Shown in pieces: positions 9,691 through 19,091 of a stretch of 64,000 nucleotides of DNA (position 1 is its first letter; the number at the start of each line of letters is the position of its first letter). The stretch is taken from NCBI RefSeq assembly GCF_000687145.1, contig NZ_JMFG01000005.1, positions 1 through 64,000 on the forward strand, written 5' to 3'. The stretch comes from Thermoanaerobaculum aquaticum. Lineage in GTDB: Bacteria; Acidobacteriota; Thermoanaerobaculia; Thermoanaerobaculales; Thermoanaerobaculaceae. Both the position numbers and the translations under genes were made by a program. The notes below the pieces were generated by a model. It was not told the origin of the DNA, searched no databases, and saw only the letters and a list, made by a program, of their open reading frames with translations.

Positions 9691-11069
9691 TCGAGAGCCT
9701 GCGCAACATCTTTGCCATTCCCGACCTGCGCAAGCGGGTCCTGTTTACCTTCCTTTTGCTGGCGGTTTACCGGTTGGGGTCGTACATTCCGGTGCCCGGC
9801 ATTAACCCGGAAGCGCTGGAGGAGTTCACGCGGCAAGCCCAGGGCACCATCCTCGGGTTTTTGAACCTCTTTTCCGGTGGTGCTCTGGGGCGCATGACCG
9901 TGTTTGCCCTGGGCATCATGCCCTACATTTCCGCCTCCATCATCCTGCAGCTTTTGACGGTGGTTTGGCCTTACCTAGAGAAGCTCTCCAAGGAAGGGGA
10001 GTTGGGGCGGAAGAAGATCACCCAGTGGACCCGCTACGGGACGGTGATCCTTTCCATCATCCAGGGCTCCGGTATTGCCGTGTTTCTGGAAAAGACCACG
10101 GCCCCGGGGGGTGCGCCGTTGGTGCCTCACCCCGGTTGGGGTTTCCGTTTCCTTACGGTGCTGACCCTGGTCACCGGTACGGCCTTCGTCATGTGGCTGG
10201 GTGAGCAAATTACCGAACGGGGAGTTGGCAACGGCATCTCCCTCATCATCTTTGCGGGCATTGTGGTGGGGTTGCCCCGGGCCATTCTGAACACCCTGGA
10301 GGACATCCGCACCGGTGCCATGAGCATCTTCACCGCCGTGATCTTTATCGTCTTTGCCTTTGCGGTGGTGGCGGCCATTGTGCTCATGGAACGGGCCCAG
10401 CGCCGCATCCCGGTGCAGTACGCCAAGAGGGTGGTGGGCCGCCGCATCATGGGTGGCCAGAGCACCTACCTGCCGTTGCGCCTGAACACCGGCGGCGTGA
10501 TCCCGGTGATCTTTGCCGCGTCCATCCTTTCGTTCCCTCAGACCCTTTCCCAGCTCTTCCAGCACCCATGGGTGGCCGCGGTGTCGCGGGCGCTGGCTTA
10601 CGGCGAGCCTCTTTACAACCTCTTCTACGTGGCCTCCATTATCTTCTTCTGCTACTTCTACACCTCCATCATCTTCAACCCTGAGGACACCGCCGATAAC
10701 CTGCGTAAGTACGGTGGCTTTATCCCCGGTGTGCGCGCCGGTCAGCCCACCGCCGATTTCATTGACCGCGTCCTCACCCGCATCACCTTCGTGGGTGCCA
10801 TTTACCTGGCGCTGGTGGCCATTCTCCCGGAAATCCTCATCGTTGGCTTCAAAGTGGCGCCCATCCCCGTTATTGGGCCGTTCCTTGATTCGCTGTTGCC
10901 GCGGTGGTTCACCGAAGGTTTGGGGGTGAAGTTCTACTTTGGCGGCACCTCGCTGCTCATCGTGGTGGGTGTGGCCATGGATACCGTGGCGCAAATCGAG
11001 GCGCAACTGGTGATGCGGCACTACGAGGGCTTTGTGAAGGGTCGGCGGTTGCGGGGTCGGCGAGGCTAG
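9687..11069 (+). CDS. secY: Preprotein translocase channel subunit SecY
   Basis: SecY is the membrane channel of the Sec translocon, working with SecE, SecG and SecA. The 460-residue product has about ten hydrophobic helices. The conserved start of helix 1 ([13 protein letters not shown]), the helix 2 plug region ([21 protein letters not shown]) and the last cytosolic segments ([10 protein letters not shown]-like tail) are visible. It overlaps rplO by 4 bases and is followed at once by adk, as in many spc operons. Confidence 0.98.
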   Translation: MIESLRNIFAIPDLRKRVLFTFLLLAVYRLGSYIPVPGINPEALEEFTRQAQGTILGFLNLFSGGALGRMTVFALGIMPYISASIILQLLTVVWPYLEKLSKEGELGRKKITQWTRYGTVILSIIQGSGIAVFLEKTTAPGGAPLVPHPGWGFRFLTVLTLVTGTAFVMWLGEQITERGVGNGISLIIFAGIVVGLPRAILNTLEDIRTGAMSIFTAVIFIVFAFAVVAAIVLMERAQRRIPVQYAKRVVGRRIMGGQSTYLPLRLNTGGVIPVIFAASILSFPQTLSQLFQHPWVAAVSRALAYGEPLYNLFYVASIIFFCYFYTSIIFNPEDTADNLRKYGGFIPGVRAGQPTADFIDRVLTRITFVGAIYLALVAILPEILIVGFKVAPIPVIGPFLDSLLPRWFTEGLGVKFYFGGTSLLIVVGVAMDTVAQIEAQLVMRHYEGFVKGRRLRGRRG

Positions 11070-11070
11070 G

Positions 11071-11742
11071 ATGGTGACCCGGGCTTTGGATGTGGTGCTC
11101 TTGGGCCCGCCCGGTGCGGGTAAGGGGACGCAAGCCAAGCGTTTGGCCGCCACCTTCAACCTTCTGCACATCTCCACCGGTGACCTGTTGCGGGAGGAAG
11201 TGGGCAAGGGCAGCGAGTTGGGCCAGCAAGCGGCGAGCTACATGCAAAAGGGCGAGCTGGTCCCCGATGATCTGGTGGCGAAAATGCTGGTCACCCGCCT
11301 GCACAGCCAGCAGGGCTTGGCGGGTTGTGTGTTTGACGGCTACCCCCGGACCCGGGCGCAAGCTGAGCTTTTGGACGGGCTTCTGGCGGAACTGGGGCGC
11401 CGGGTGGACGTGGCGGTGTACCTGGAGGTTCCCGACGACGAGGTGGTGGCGAGGCTGGGCGGGCGTCGTTCCTGCCCCTCCTGCGGTGCGGTGTACCACC
11501 TGCGCACCCAGCCTCCGGCCCGGGATGGGGTTTGCGATGTGTGCGGCAGCCAGCTGGTGGTGCGGGAGGACGATAAGGAGGAGGTCATCCGCCAGCGGCT
11601 GGCCGTCTACCGCACCCACACCGAACCGCTTCTGGAGCTCTACGGTGGGCGTGGGGTGCTGGCCAGGGTTCCCGGCCAGGGCACACCTGAGGAGGTGTTC
11701 CTGCGGCTTGCCGACGCCGTGCGGGGAGGGCGCGAGCGTTGA
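11071..11742 (+). CDS. adk: Adenylate kinase, zinc-LID type
   Basis: Adenylate kinase interconverts ATP+AMP and 2 ADP in the cytoplasm. The 223-residue product has the P-loop GPPGAGKGT at residues 12-20, the AMP-binding region STGDLLR at 35-41 and DGYPRT at 89-94. The LID has four cysteines (Cys135, Cys138, Cys155, Cys158), so it should bind a structural zinc. It starts 1 nt after the secY stop and overlaps map. Confidence 0.97.
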   Translation: MVTRALDVVLLGPPGAGKGTQAKRLAATFNLLHISTGDLLREEVGKGSELGQQAASYMQKGELVPDDLVAKMLVTRLHSQQGLAGCVFDGYPRTRAQAELLDGLLAELGRRVDVAVYLEVPDDEVVARLGGRRSCPSCGAVYHLRTQPPARDGVCDVCGSQLVVREDDKEEVIRQRLAVYRTHTEPLLELYGGRGVLARVPGQGTPEEVFLRLADAVRGGRER

Positions 11743-12491
11743 TGGTCCTCAAGACCCGGGCGGAGCTGGCGGTGATGCACAAGGCCAACGCTTTAGTGCA
11801 GGAAACCCTGCGCATGCTTGCCGATCACGTGCGCCCCGGGGTTTCCACCGCCGAGCTTGACCGGCTGGCCGAGGACTTCATCCTCGCCAAGGGCGCCAAG
11901 CCCGCATTCAAGGGGTACCACGGCTATCCCGCTACCCTCTGCACCTCGGTGAACGACGTGATCGTCCACGGGATTCCGTCCGAGCGTTGCATCCTCAAGG
12001 AGGGGGACATCATTTCCCTGGACTGCGGGGTAGTGGTGGATGGGTTTTACGGCGATGGGGCGGTCACTTTGCCGGTGGGGAAGATCTCCCCAGAGGCCCA
12101 GCGCCTCCTGCAGGTCACCCGCGAGTGCCTGGAGCTGGCGGTGAAGGAAGCTCGCCCCGGACGGCGGCTGGGCGATGTGTCGGCAGCCATCCAGAGGCAC
12201 GCCGAGGAGGCAGGTTTCTCCGTGGTCCGGGAGTTCGTGGGCCACGGCATTGGGCGCTCGCTCCACGAGGACCCGCAGGTTTGCAATTACGGAGTCCCCG
12301 GTACGGGGCCCGAGCTGAGACCCGGTTTGGTACTGGCCATCGAGCCCATGGTCAACGAAGGTAGCCCCCATGTGCGCGTGGACGCCGATGGCTGGACAGC
12401 GCGCACGGAAGACGGTAAACTTTCCGCCCATTTTGAGTACTCCGTGGCCGTCACGGAAAACGGCCCCTGGGTGCTCGGAGTGGAAGGGTAA
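11742..12491 (+). CDS. map: Methionine aminopeptidase, type I
   Basis: This enzyme removes the initiator methionine from nascent proteins with two metal ions. The 249-residue product shows the type I pattern: His in KGYHGYPATLCTSVN, the metal-binding Asp in DIISLDCGV and DGFYGDGAVT, His in FVGHGIGRSLHE, and Glu in AIEPMVNEG and HFEYSVAVTE. The ATG at 11742 overlaps the adk stop; the TTG three bases earlier is unlikely. Confidence 0.97.
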   Translation: MVLKTRAELAVMHKANALVQETLRMLADHVRPGVSTAELDRLAEDFILAKGAKPAFKGYHGYPATLCTSVNDVIVHGIPSERCILKEGDIISLDCGVVVDGFYGDGAVTLPVGKISPEAQRLLQVTRECLELAVKEARPGRRLGDVSAAIQRHAEEAGFSVVREFVGHGIGRSLHEDPQVCNYGVPGTGPELRPGLVLAIEPMVNEGSPHVRVDADGWTARTEDGKLSAHFEYSVAVTENGPWVLGVEG

Positions 12492-12500
12492 GGAGTGGGG

Positions 12501-12719
12501 ATGGCGAAAGAGGAGGCCATCGAGGTCATGGCCACCGTTGTGGAAGCCTTGCCCAACGCGGTGTTCCGCGTTGAGCTGGAAAATGGTCACACGGTGCTCG
12601 CCCACATTTCTGGGAAAATGCGGAAGCACTTCATCCGCATTCTCCCTGGGGACAAGGTGCTGGTGGAGCTTTCACCGTACGACCTGACCCGCGGGCGCAT
12701 CGTGTACCGCTACCGGTGA
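12501..12719 (+). CDS. infA: Translation initiation factor IF-1
   Basis: IF-1 binds the ribosomal A site during initiation. The 72-residue OB-fold product starts [19 protein letters not shown] and contains [24 protein letters not shown]. The ATG at 12501 has AAGGAG eight bases upstream; the in-frame GTG at 12495 lies inside that site. Its place between map and rpmJ is typical. Confidence 0.97.
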   Translation: MAKEEAIEVMATVVEALPNAVFRVELENGHTVLAHISGKMRKHFIRILPGDKVLVELSPYDLTRGRIVYRYR

Positions 12720-12729
12720 GGAGAGGGGT

Positions 12730-12843
12730 ATGAAAGTTCGTTCGTCGGTTCGTCGGATTTGCGCGAAATGCAAGATCGTCCGTCGCAAAGGGGTCATTCG
12801 CGTGATTTGCGAAAACCCCAAGCACAAGCAACGGCAGGGTTAA
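12730..12843 (+). CDS. rpmJ: 50S ribosomal protein L36
   Basis: L36 is the smallest large-subunit protein, with a zinc ribbon. The ATG at 12730 behind GAGAGGGG gives 37 residues beginning [15 protein letters not shown] and ending HKQRQG. Cys11, Cys14, Cys27 and His32 form the zinc site of the C+ form. The gene is too short for most ORF thresholds but is certain from sequence and position between infA and rpsM. Confidence 0.96.
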   Translation: MKVRSSVRRICAKCKIVRRKGVIRVICENPKHKQRQG

Positions 12844-12855
12844 GGGAGGAAGACT

Positions 12856-13239
12856 GTGGCCCGCATTGTTGGTGTTGATTTGCCGCCAAACAAGCACGTG
12901 GAGATCGGCCTCACCTACATCTACGGCATTGGCCGTTCGCTGGCCAAGAAGATCCTGGCCAAGGCCGGTGTGGACGGGATGGTCAAGTGCAAGGACCTCT
13001 CCGAAGATGAGGTGCGCCGCATTGCCCGGGTCATCCAGGAAGAGGACATCAAGGTTGAGGGTGACCTGCGCAAGGAAATAGCCATGAACATCAAGCGCCT
13101 CATGGAAATCGGCTGCTACCGTGGGGTGCGGCACCGGCGGGGTTTGCCGGTTCGGGGCCAGCGCACGCATACCAACGCCCGCACCCGTAAGGGCCCGCGG
13201 CGGGCAACGGTGGCCAAGAAGAAGAAGGTAGCCAAGTGA
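12856..13239 (+). CDS. rpsM: 30S ribosomal protein S13
   Basis: S13 contacts the P-site tRNA and the large subunit from the head. The 127-residue product starts at GTG behind GGGAGG ([19 protein letters not shown]). The helix-two-turn-helix part is in [14 protein letters not shown], and the C-terminal signature [21 protein letters not shown] is nearly complete. It opens the alpha-operon segment. Confidence 0.98.
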   Translation: MARIVGVDLPPNKHVEIGLTYIYGIGRSLAKKILAKAGVDGMVKCKDLSEDEVRRIARVIQEEDIKVEGDLRKEIAMNIKRLMEIGCYRGVRHRRGLPVRGQRTHTNARTRKGPRRATVAKKKKVAK

Positions 13240-13255
13240 GGAGGGTGAAGTAACC

Positions 13256-13651
13256 ATGGCAAAAACGCAAGGAGCAAAAAAGCCCCGGCGGCGTGAAAAG
13301 AAAAACGTGCCTCATGCGGTGGCCCACATTCAGGCCACCTTCAACAACACCATCGTGACCATCACCGACCCTTCGGGGAACACCATTTGCTGGAGCTCGG
13401 CCGGGCGCATTGGTTACAAGGGATCCCGCAAGGGCACCCCCTACGCCGCGCAGCTGGCGGCCCGCAACGCCGCCGAGCAAGCGCAGGAGCACGGGGTGCG
13501 GTCGGTGGACGTGCACATCAAGGGCCCCGGGGCCGGACGGGAATCGGCCATTCGGGCGCTGGCCGCCTCGGGCTTGGAAATCAAGAGCATTAAGGACGTC
13601 ACCCCCATTCCTCACAACGGTTGCCGTCCGCCCAAGCGGCGCAGGGTGTAA
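13256..13651 (+). CDS. rpsK: 30S ribosomal protein S11
   Basis: S11 forms part of the platform near the mRNA exit. The 131-residue product has a basic N-terminal tail, [18 protein letters not shown] at about residue 23, and the C-terminal signature [21 protein letters not shown]. Spacing to rpsM and rpsD is 16-18 nt. Confidence 0.98.
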   Translation: MAKTQGAKKPRRREKKNVPHAVAHIQATFNNTIVTITDPSGNTICWSSAGRIGYKGSRKGTPYAAQLAARNAAEQAQEHGVRSVDVHIKGPGAGRESAIRALAASGLEIKSIKDVTPIPHNGCRPPKRRRV

Positions 13652-13669
13652 AGGTTTAAGGAGGAACAC

Positions 13670-14296
13670 GTGGCAAGGTACACAGGACCGGTTTGCAAGC
13701 TTTGCCGGCGGGAAGGCATGAAGCTCTTCCTCAAGGGGGAGCGGTGCTTTAAGGAAAAGTGCGCGGTGGAGCGGCGGGCTTACGCCCCTGGGGAGCACGG
13801 GAAGCGCCGCAACAAGATGCAGCCCTACGGCCTGCAGCTGCGGGAAAAGCAAAAAGTGCGTCGCGTTTACGGCGTGCTGGAGGCCCAGTTCCGGCGCTAC
13901 TTTGAAGAGGCGGCGCGGCAAAAGGGCGTCACCGGCGAGAACCTGCTCCGCCTGTTGGAGCTGCGCCTGGACAACGTGGTGTACTCGCTGGGCTTTGCGT
14001 CTTCCCGGGCCCAGGCCCGGCAGCTGGTGCGACACGGGCACATCCTGGTCAACGGGCGGAAGGTCAACATTCCGTCGTTCTCCGTGAAGCCGGGCATGGA
14101 AATCGCGCTGCGCGAGAAGATGCGCTCCAACCTCTTCGTTCAGGAAGCGCTGGAAACCGCCCAGGCCCGGGGCGTGCCCCCGTGGCTGGAGCTGGATGCC
14201 GAAAACTTCAAGGGGAAGGTCCTGGCCCTGCCCACCCGCAGCGACATCCGCACGCCGGTACAAGAGCAACTGATCGTCGAGCTGTACTCGCGGTAA
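13670..14296 (+). CDS. rpsD: 30S ribosomal protein S4, zinc-binding type
   Basis: S4 starts 30S assembly and in many bacteria represses the alpha operon. The 208-residue product starts at GTG behind AAGGAGG. Cys9, Cys12, Cys26 and Cys31 match the zinc-binding form. The S4 RNA-binding domain is at about residues 98-130 ([20 protein letters not shown] and [17 protein letters not shown]). Confidence 0.98.
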   Translation: MARYTGPVCKLCRREGMKLFLKGERCFKEKCAVERRAYAPGEHGKRRNKMQPYGLQLREKQKVRRVYGVLEAQFRRYFEEAARQKGVTGENLLRLLELRLDNVVYSLGFASSRAQARQLVRHGHILVNGRKVNIPSFSVKPGMEIALREKMRSNLFVQEALETAQARGVPPWLELDAENFKGKVLALPTRSDIRTPVQEQLIVELYSR

Positions 14297-14305
14297 GGAG
14301 GGGTC

Positions 14306-15247
14306 ATGAGAACCTTGGAAATTGTTAAGCCCCAAAGCGTGGAGTTTGACCGCAAGGCCTCCACGACCACCTATGGGGTTTTCACAGCACAGCCCTTTGA
14401 GCGCGGCTGGGGGGTGACGGTGGGCAACGCCCTCCGTCGCATCCTGCTGTCGTCCATTGAAGGTGCGGCGGTGACCGCGGTGCGCATCAACGGCGTGGCT
14501 CACGAGCTGGACAGCGTCCCCGGCCTGGTGGAGGACGTCACCGACTTCATCCTCAACCTCAAGCGGGTGCCGCTGCGGCTGCACTCGGGGGTGAAAACCA
14601 CCGCCACCATTTCCGTCACCGGCCCGGGAACCATCACCGCTGCCGACATTAAGGCCGGCTCCGAGCTGGAGGTGGTGGATCAAAGCGTGTATCTGGGCCA
14701 GCTTTCGGAGAAAACCAAGCTGGAGGCCGAGCTCATCATTGAGCGCGGGCGCGGGTGGGTCCCTTCGGAGGAGCGGCGGGATGAGGAGCGGGGCATTGGC
14801 TTTATCCCTGTGGATGCTTCCTTCTCACCGGTGCGGAAGGCCAACTTCCGCATTGAGCCGGCCCGTGTGGGGCAAGCCACCGACTACGAAAAGCTGATCC
14901 TGGAAATTTGGACTAACGGCGCCATCACCCCACACACTGCCCTGGTGGAAGCGGCGCAGCTCCTTTCCGAGCATCTGGCCATCTTTGGGACTCAGGCGCC
15001 GCTGGCAGCAGCGGCGGCGGGCGGAGCTGCCGGGAAGCTGGGGCAGGGGATTGAGGTCCTGGAGCTCGCCAAGGCCACGGAAACGGCCTTGCGCAACGCC
15101 GGCATTCTCACCCTCCGCGACCTGGTGGCACGCACCGAGGATGAGCTTCTGGAGCTGCCGCGGCTGGGTAAAACCGCCGTGAGCGCCATCAAAAAGGCCT
15201 TGGACCGCGAGGGGCTGGCCCTGGGCATGCCCGTTTCGGGCGCGTAA
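14306..15247 (+). CDS. rpoA: DNA-directed RNA polymerase alpha subunit
   Basis: The alpha dimer nucleates RNA polymerase assembly and its C-terminal domain contacts promoter DNA and activators. The 313-residue product has the N-terminal domain with GWGVTVGNALRRILLSSIEG at about residues 34-53, then an Ala/Gly-rich linker (APLAAAAAGGAAGK) and the helix-hairpin-helix C-terminal domain with AGILTLRDLVARTEDELLEL. Length is normal. Confidence 0.98.
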   Translation: MRTLEIVKPQSVEFDRKASTTTYGVFTAQPFERGWGVTVGNALRRILLSSIEGAAVTAVRINGVAHELDSVPGLVEDVTDFILNLKRVPLRLHSGVKTTATISVTGPGTITAADIKAGSELEVVDQSVYLGQLSEKTKLEAELIIERGRGWVPSEERRDEERGIGFIPVDASFSPVRKANFRIEPARVGQATDYEKLILEIWTNGAITPHTALVEAAQLLSEHLAIFGTQAPLAAAAAGGAAGKLGQGIEVLELAKATETALRNAGILTLRDLVARTEDELLELPRLGKTAVSAIKKALDREGLALGMPVSGA

Positions 15248-15268
15248 CGGAACATAAGGAGGCGAACC

Positions 15269-15688
15269 ATGCGACACAACCGCGCTGGCAGAAAGCTCGG
15301 CCGCGTTTCCGAACACCGGCGGGCCCTGTTCCGCAACCAGTTGCTTTCGCTTATAAAGCACGAGCGCATCATCACCACCTTGCCCAAGGCCAAGGAGCTT
15401 CGGCCCATTGCCGAACGCATGGTGACCTTGGGGCGCAAGAACTCGGTTCACGCCCGTCGTTTGGTGAACCGCTGGATTTCCGATCGGGACCTCATCAAGA
15501 AGCTGTTTTCGGAAATCGCCCCCCGCTTTGCCACCCGCCCCGGCGGTTACACCCGGATTGTGAAGCTCGGACCTCGCAAGGGCGATGGGGCCGAGCTGGC
15601 CATCCTGGAGTTCGTGGATTACAAGCTGCCGGAAGCCAAGAAGGCCAAGGAAGCGAAAGAAGAAAAGGCCAAGGAAAAGAGCGCCTAA
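15269..15688 (+). CDS. rplQ: 50S ribosomal protein L17
   Basis: L17 lies at the tunnel exit. The 139-residue product begins MRHNRAGRKLGRVSEHRRAL and has LLSLIKHERIITTLPKAKEL. The last 20 residues form a Lys/Glu-rich charged tail (AKKAKEAKEEKAKEKSA). No terminator follows directly, so transcripts may run on into the next gene. Confidence 0.97.
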   Translation: MRHNRAGRKLGRVSEHRRALFRNQLLSLIKHERIITTLPKAKELRPIAERMVTLGRKNSVHARRLVNRWISDRDLIKKLFSEIAPRFATRPGGYTRIVKLGPRKGDGAELAILEFVDYKLPEAKKAKEAKEEKAKEKSA

Positions 15689-15729
15689 GTTGGGCGTGGG
15701 TGGCGCTAAAAAATCTGGGGACTGAGCCG

Positions 15730-16506
15730 ATGAACCTGAAAAAGGTCGTATTGGCTTTGCTGCTTCTCCTGGGGATAGGGGTCCCCCAGGTGGGTGCGGT
15801 TTCCATGGGGCTGCCAGCGCTCACCCCGGATTTGAGCGTTTTGCCGCTCTACAGCTTCCGGATTGATTTTGGGGCCCTGACCGTGTTGCAAATGCGTTCC
15901 CTGCGCTCCCAGCGACCGGGCGACCTTTGGGGGCCGTACCTGGCCATTACCTACGGGGCGGCGCCCAACGCTGAGCTTTCGGTGGACGGCATGATTTACA
16001 AAGTTTTCGAACCTGAACGGGGCAAGGGTTCCAGCGCCGTGGGCGACTTTGCGGTTTGGGGGAAGTTCATCCTGGGCGATGCCCGAGAGCGCTTGAAGTA
16101 CGGGGTGCGGTTCGGCGCCAAGCTGCCCAACACCCCCTCCAACAAGGACTTCGGCACCAACCAAACGGACTTCTTCATGCACGTTTTTGCCGGTGCTCCT
16201 TTCCGCGGCTGGGAAGTGTCGGCCTTTGGGGGGATCGGCATCCTGGAGCGCCCCCGCGGCGAGGAGTCCCAGGACGACATCGCCATGGTGGGTGTGCTGG
16301 GGAAGCGGCCTTTCGGCAAGGGAACCCTTCGCGTGGAAGCCCAGGGTTTTACCAAATCGCGAATTTACGGGGACAACTGGGCTCTGGCGGCCAACCTGGA
16401 ATGGCCCGTTTCGCCTTCCTTTGCCGTCCTCGGTGGCGGCCAAATTTCCAAAGGCCGCTTTTACGGTTCCGGCGAGATCCGCATCGGCCTCGTGGCCCGG
16501 TTTTAG
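15730..16506 (+). CDS. Putative outer-membrane beta-barrel protein
   Basis: I do not recognise a named family. The 258-residue product (ATG at 15730) has a signal peptide with a Lys-Lys start and hydrophobic core (VVLALLLLLGIGVPQVGA, cut near residue 24). The mature part alternates polar and hydrophobic residues, rich in Gly and aromatics (for example YGVRFGAKLPNT, FMHVFAGAPFRGWEVSAFGG), and ends with an amphipathic strand closing in phenylalanine (RIGLVARF), the classic outer-membrane sorting end. It resembles the transporter-type barrels often annotated as unknown outer-membrane proteins. It lies between the ribosomal cluster and a strong terminator. Confidence 0.75.
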   Translation: MNLKKVVLALLLLLGIGVPQVGAVSMGLPALTPDLSVLPLYSFRIDFGALTVLQMRSLRSQRPGDLWGPYLAITYGAAPNAELSVDGMIYKVFEPERGKGSSAVGDFAVWGKFILGDARERLKYGVRFGAKLPNTPSNKDFGTNQTDFFMHVFAGAPFRGWEVSAFGGIGILERPRGEESQDDIAMVGVLGKRPFGKGTLRVEAQGFTKSRIYGDNWALAANLEWPVSPSFAVLGGGQISKGRFYGSGEIRIGLVARF

Positions 16507-16532
16507 AGCAAACCCAACATCCGCAACCCTCC

Positions 16533-16558
16533 CCCCGGTAAAACACCGGGGTTTTTTT
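16533..16558 (+). terminator. Rho-independent terminator
   Basis: A 7-bp perfect stem (CCCCGGT / ACCGGGG) with a 5-nt A-rich loop is followed by seven T residues. It lies 27 nt after the stop of the outer-membrane protein gene and would end transcription from the ribosomal cluster and that gene before the efflux promoter. Confidence 0.9.
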
Positions 16559-16609
16559 GTTTCTCCTTGGTAGCCGACCCGTCACTGCAGGAACAGGCCT
16601 TCGGCCCCC

Positions 16610-16638
16610 TTGACACCGGATTTGATCTCTTGTATAAC
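16610..16638 (+). promoter_or_regulatory. Sigma-70-type promoter of the efflux operon, with overlapping palindrome
   Basis: TTGACA (16610-16615) and TATAAC (16633-16638) are separated by exactly 17 bp, the best housekeeping promoter in the window. The start codon of the TolC-like gene is 21 nt downstream of the -10 box. A perfect 10-bp palindrome, ACCATATGGT (16637-16646), overlaps the end of the -10 box and the predicted start of transcription, a good position for a repressor such as the ArsR-family protein encoded at the end of this operon. The repressor link is inference. Confidence 0.85.
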
Positions 16639-16658
16639 CATATGGTGATGGAGGGAGC

Positions 16659-17993
16659 ATGAGACGTGGAGTTTGGATGCTCGTGTGTTCTTTGGGGCTT
16701 TGGGCCAGCAGCACATGGGCCCGGGAGTTGAGCCTGGAAGAAGCCATGCGTCTGGCGCGGGAGCGGCAAGCCACGGTGCAGGCGGCCAAAGCCGAAGAGG
16801 AAGCGGCCGCGCAGCGCGTGAATCAAGCCAAGGGCTTCCGCCTTCCCAGCCTGCGCTTCGATGAGGTGTTCATCCGCACCGACTCACCGGCTGAGGCCTT
16901 TGCCCTCAAGCTCAACCAGGAGCGCTTTTCCTTTCCAACCTTCATGACCACAGATCCCAACCGCCCGAAAAAGCTGGACACCGCCATTTCCCGCTTTGAG
17001 CTGCAGCTGCCGGTGTACACGGGCGGGGAGCTCTCTTCCCGGATCGCCCAAGCCCAGCGCTTTGCGGAAAGCAAAACGCTGGCCAGACAGTGGGCTGAGC
17101 GGCAAGCGGCCCTGGCTGCGGCGGAGGCCTACGTGATGCTGGCCCAAGCCCAGGAGTACGTGGCGTTGCTGCAGAAGGCTCGCGACACGGTGGCGGCCCA
17201 TGTGGCTTTGGCCAAGGCGTACGTGGATCAGGGCATGCTGGTGGAAGCCGAGTACCTGCGGGCGCAGGTGGAGCTTTCACGGCTTGAAGACCTCTTGGCG
17301 CAGGCCAAAGGCCAGGAAGAAGTTGCGCAAGCCAACCTGGCTTTCCGGCTGGGCCTGGAGCAAACGGAGCGCTTTGAGATTAAGCCCTTGGCATTGCCTG
17401 CCGGGCCCGCTGGTGGCCTTGAGGAGTACCTGGCCACCGCGGAAGCCCGCCCCGATGTGAGGGGGGCCGAGGCCATGGTTAAGGCCGCGGAGCTGGAAGC
17501 CCAGGTGAAAAAGGCCGCCTTCCTGCCCAAGGCGGGGATCGTGGCCCGAGCTGACTGGGTGGACGACACGCTCTTTGGCACCCACGGCGACAGCACCACG
17601 GTAATGGCCGTGGTGGGAGCCAACCTCTTTGCCGGCGGGTCTGACCGTGCGGCGGTGGCGGCCGCCCGGGCCGAAGCGCGCGCGGGAAGCGAGCAGGTGA
17701 GGTTTGCCCGCCAGGGGGTGGCGCTGGAAGTGCGGCAAGCGTACGTGGAAGCGCAGGTGGCGGTGGCACGGGTGGCCACCGCCCGCAAAGCCCTGCAGGC
17801 CGCGGCGGAGGTGGAACGGGTCACTACCGAGCGGTTCCGGCAGGGGGTGGTGAAGATGATTGACCTTTTGGACGCCGACACCGCCCGGCGGGAAGCGGAA
17901 ACGCGAGAGCTGGTGGCGCGAGCTGAAGCGCACCTGGCCCTTTTGCGCCTGGCCGTCAAAGCCGGCCGGGAACCGGAATCGGCGCTGCAGTAG
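16659..17993 (+). CDS. TolC-family outer-membrane efflux protein
   Basis: Forms the outer-membrane and periplasmic exit duct of an efflux pump. The 444-residue product has a signal peptide (cut near residue 21, after STWA), then the two repeated coiled-coil halves typical of the outer membrane efflux family: long Ala/Glu/Gln-rich helices at about residues 130-240 and 330-440, with FAGGSDRAAVAAARAEA marking the start of the second half. First gene of the operon, directly behind the promoter at 16610; the adaptor gene follows after 21 nt. Confidence 0.93.
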   Translation: MRRGVWMLVCSLGLWASSTWARELSLEEAMRLARERQATVQAAKAEEEAAAQRVNQAKGFRLPSLRFDEVFIRTDSPAEAFALKLNQERFSFPTFMTTDPNRPKKLDTAISRFELQLPVYTGGELSSRIAQAQRFAESKTLARQWAERQAALAAAEAYVMLAQAQEYVALLQKARDTVAAHVALAKAYVDQGMLVEAEYLRAQVELSRLEDLLAQAKGQEEVAQANLAFRLGLEQTERFEIKPLALPAGPAGGLEEYLATAEARPDVRGAEAMVKAAELEAQVKKAAFLPKAGIVARADWVDDTLFGTHGDSTTVMAVVGANLFAGGSDRAAVAAARAEARAGSEQVRFARQGVALEVRQAYVEAQVAVARVATARKALQAAAEVERVTTERFRQGVVKMIDLLDADTARREAETRELVARAEAHLALLRLAVKAGREPESALQ

Positions 17994-18014
17994 GTTTTTC
18001 GCAAGGAGGAGATC

Positions 18015-19088
18015 ATGAGCAAGACGTGGGTTTGGGTTTTGACCTTGGGAGTTTTGGCTGCGGGTTGCAAAGGGGGAAAGGACCACGTGGCGGCCCCCGC
18101 CCAGGAGGTAGGGAGCGTGAAAGCCCGCGTGGTGGCGGTCAATGCCGTCACGAAAAAGGAGCAGCACGCGGTGATGGGCACGGTGGAAGCGGAAAAGACC
18201 GCAGCGGTGTCCTCTCGCGTGATGGCCACGGTGCTGGCGGTTCACGTGAAACCGGGAGATCGGGTGCGCAAGGGGCAAGTGCTGGTGGACATCGATCCCG
18301 AGACCGCCAAGGGCCAGGAGGCTCAGGCCCGCGGGGCTTTGGCGCAAGCTCGTGCGGCATTGGCCTTGGCTGAAAGGAACTTCCAGCGCTTCAAGGCCCT
18401 TTACGAGGCCAAGGCCGCTTCTGAACTGGAGCTCGATATGGCCAAAATGCTGTACGAGCAAGCCAAAGGAGCGGTAGAGCAGGCGGAGGGTGCGGTGGCA
18501 GCAGCCAGCTCCGTGGCCAGGGAAAGCCGGGTGGTGGCGCCCTTCGACGGTTACGTCACCGCCAAGCTGGTGGAAGCGGGGGACCTGGCGGCGCCCGGCC
18601 GACCGCTGGTGATGCTGGAGTCGGCCACCGGTAGGCGCTTGGTGGTTACCGTGCCCGAGGGCACGTGGTCGCAAGTGGCCTTGAGCCTGGGCCAGGAAGT
18701 GCCGGTGACCCTGGATGCCCAACCCGGAAGGGCGTTTACCGGAAAGGTGGTGGAAATCACGCCCTCAGCTGATCCCGCCACGCACTCCTTCACGGTCAAG
18801 CTGGCCCTGGATCAAGAGGGGGTTCCGGCCGGCTCGGCGGGGCGTGCCCTGCTGCCCGGGGCCCAGCGTCAGGCCTTCCTGCTACCCAAGGAGGCGGTCC
18901 TCAACGTGGGCGGCCTCACCATGGTGGTGGTGGTGGATGCCCAGGGCCAGGCGCGATCCCGGGTGGTCACCATGGGACCGGAGGAAAACGGGATGGTGGA
19001 GGTGCTTTCCGGCCTTTCGGGGAGCGAACGGGTGCTGGTGGATCTGCCCCAGCCCCCAGCGGATGGAGCGCGGGTGGAGGAGGTGTAA
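18015..19088 (+). CDS. RND efflux periplasmic adaptor, lipoprotein
   Basis: Membrane fusion protein linking the RND pump to the TolC-like duct. The 357-residue product has a lipobox LAAGC with Cys18, so it should be a lipoprotein. It has the split lipoyl/biotinyl-like domain (VMATVLAVHVKPGDRVRKGQ at about residues 71-90, and SRVVAPFDGYVTAKLVEAGD at about 173-192) around a coiled-coil hairpin, then beta-barrel and membrane-proximal domains. Strong GGAGGAG ribosome-binding site. The substrate cannot be read from sequence. Confidence 0.93.
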   Translation: MSKTWVWVLTLGVLAAGCKGGKDHVAAPAQEVGSVKARVVAVNAVTKKEQHAVMGTVEAEKTAAVSSRVMATVLAVHVKPGDRVRKGQVLVDIDPETAKGQEAQARGALAQARAALALAERNFQRFKALYEAKAASELELDMAKMLYEQAKGAVEQAEGAVAAASSVARESRVVAPFDGYVTAKLVEAGDLAAPGRPLVMLESATGRRLVVTVPEGTWSQVALSLGQEVPVTLDAQPGRAFTGKVVEITPSADPATHSFTVKLALDQEGVPAGSAGRALLPGAQRQAFLLPKEAVLNVGGLTMVVVVDAQGQARSRVVTMGPEENGMVEVLSGLSGSERVLVDLPQPPADGARVEEV

Positions 19089-19091
19089 GCC

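Noticed and set aside
13100-14683. Long open frames antisense to the ribosomal cluster and efflux genes (for example 13100-14683, 9975-11207, 17277-18722 on the minus strand).
   Set aside because: They mirror highly biased GC-rich genes, lack domain patterns and ribosome-binding sites, and produce His/Arg/Gln-rich nonsense proteins.
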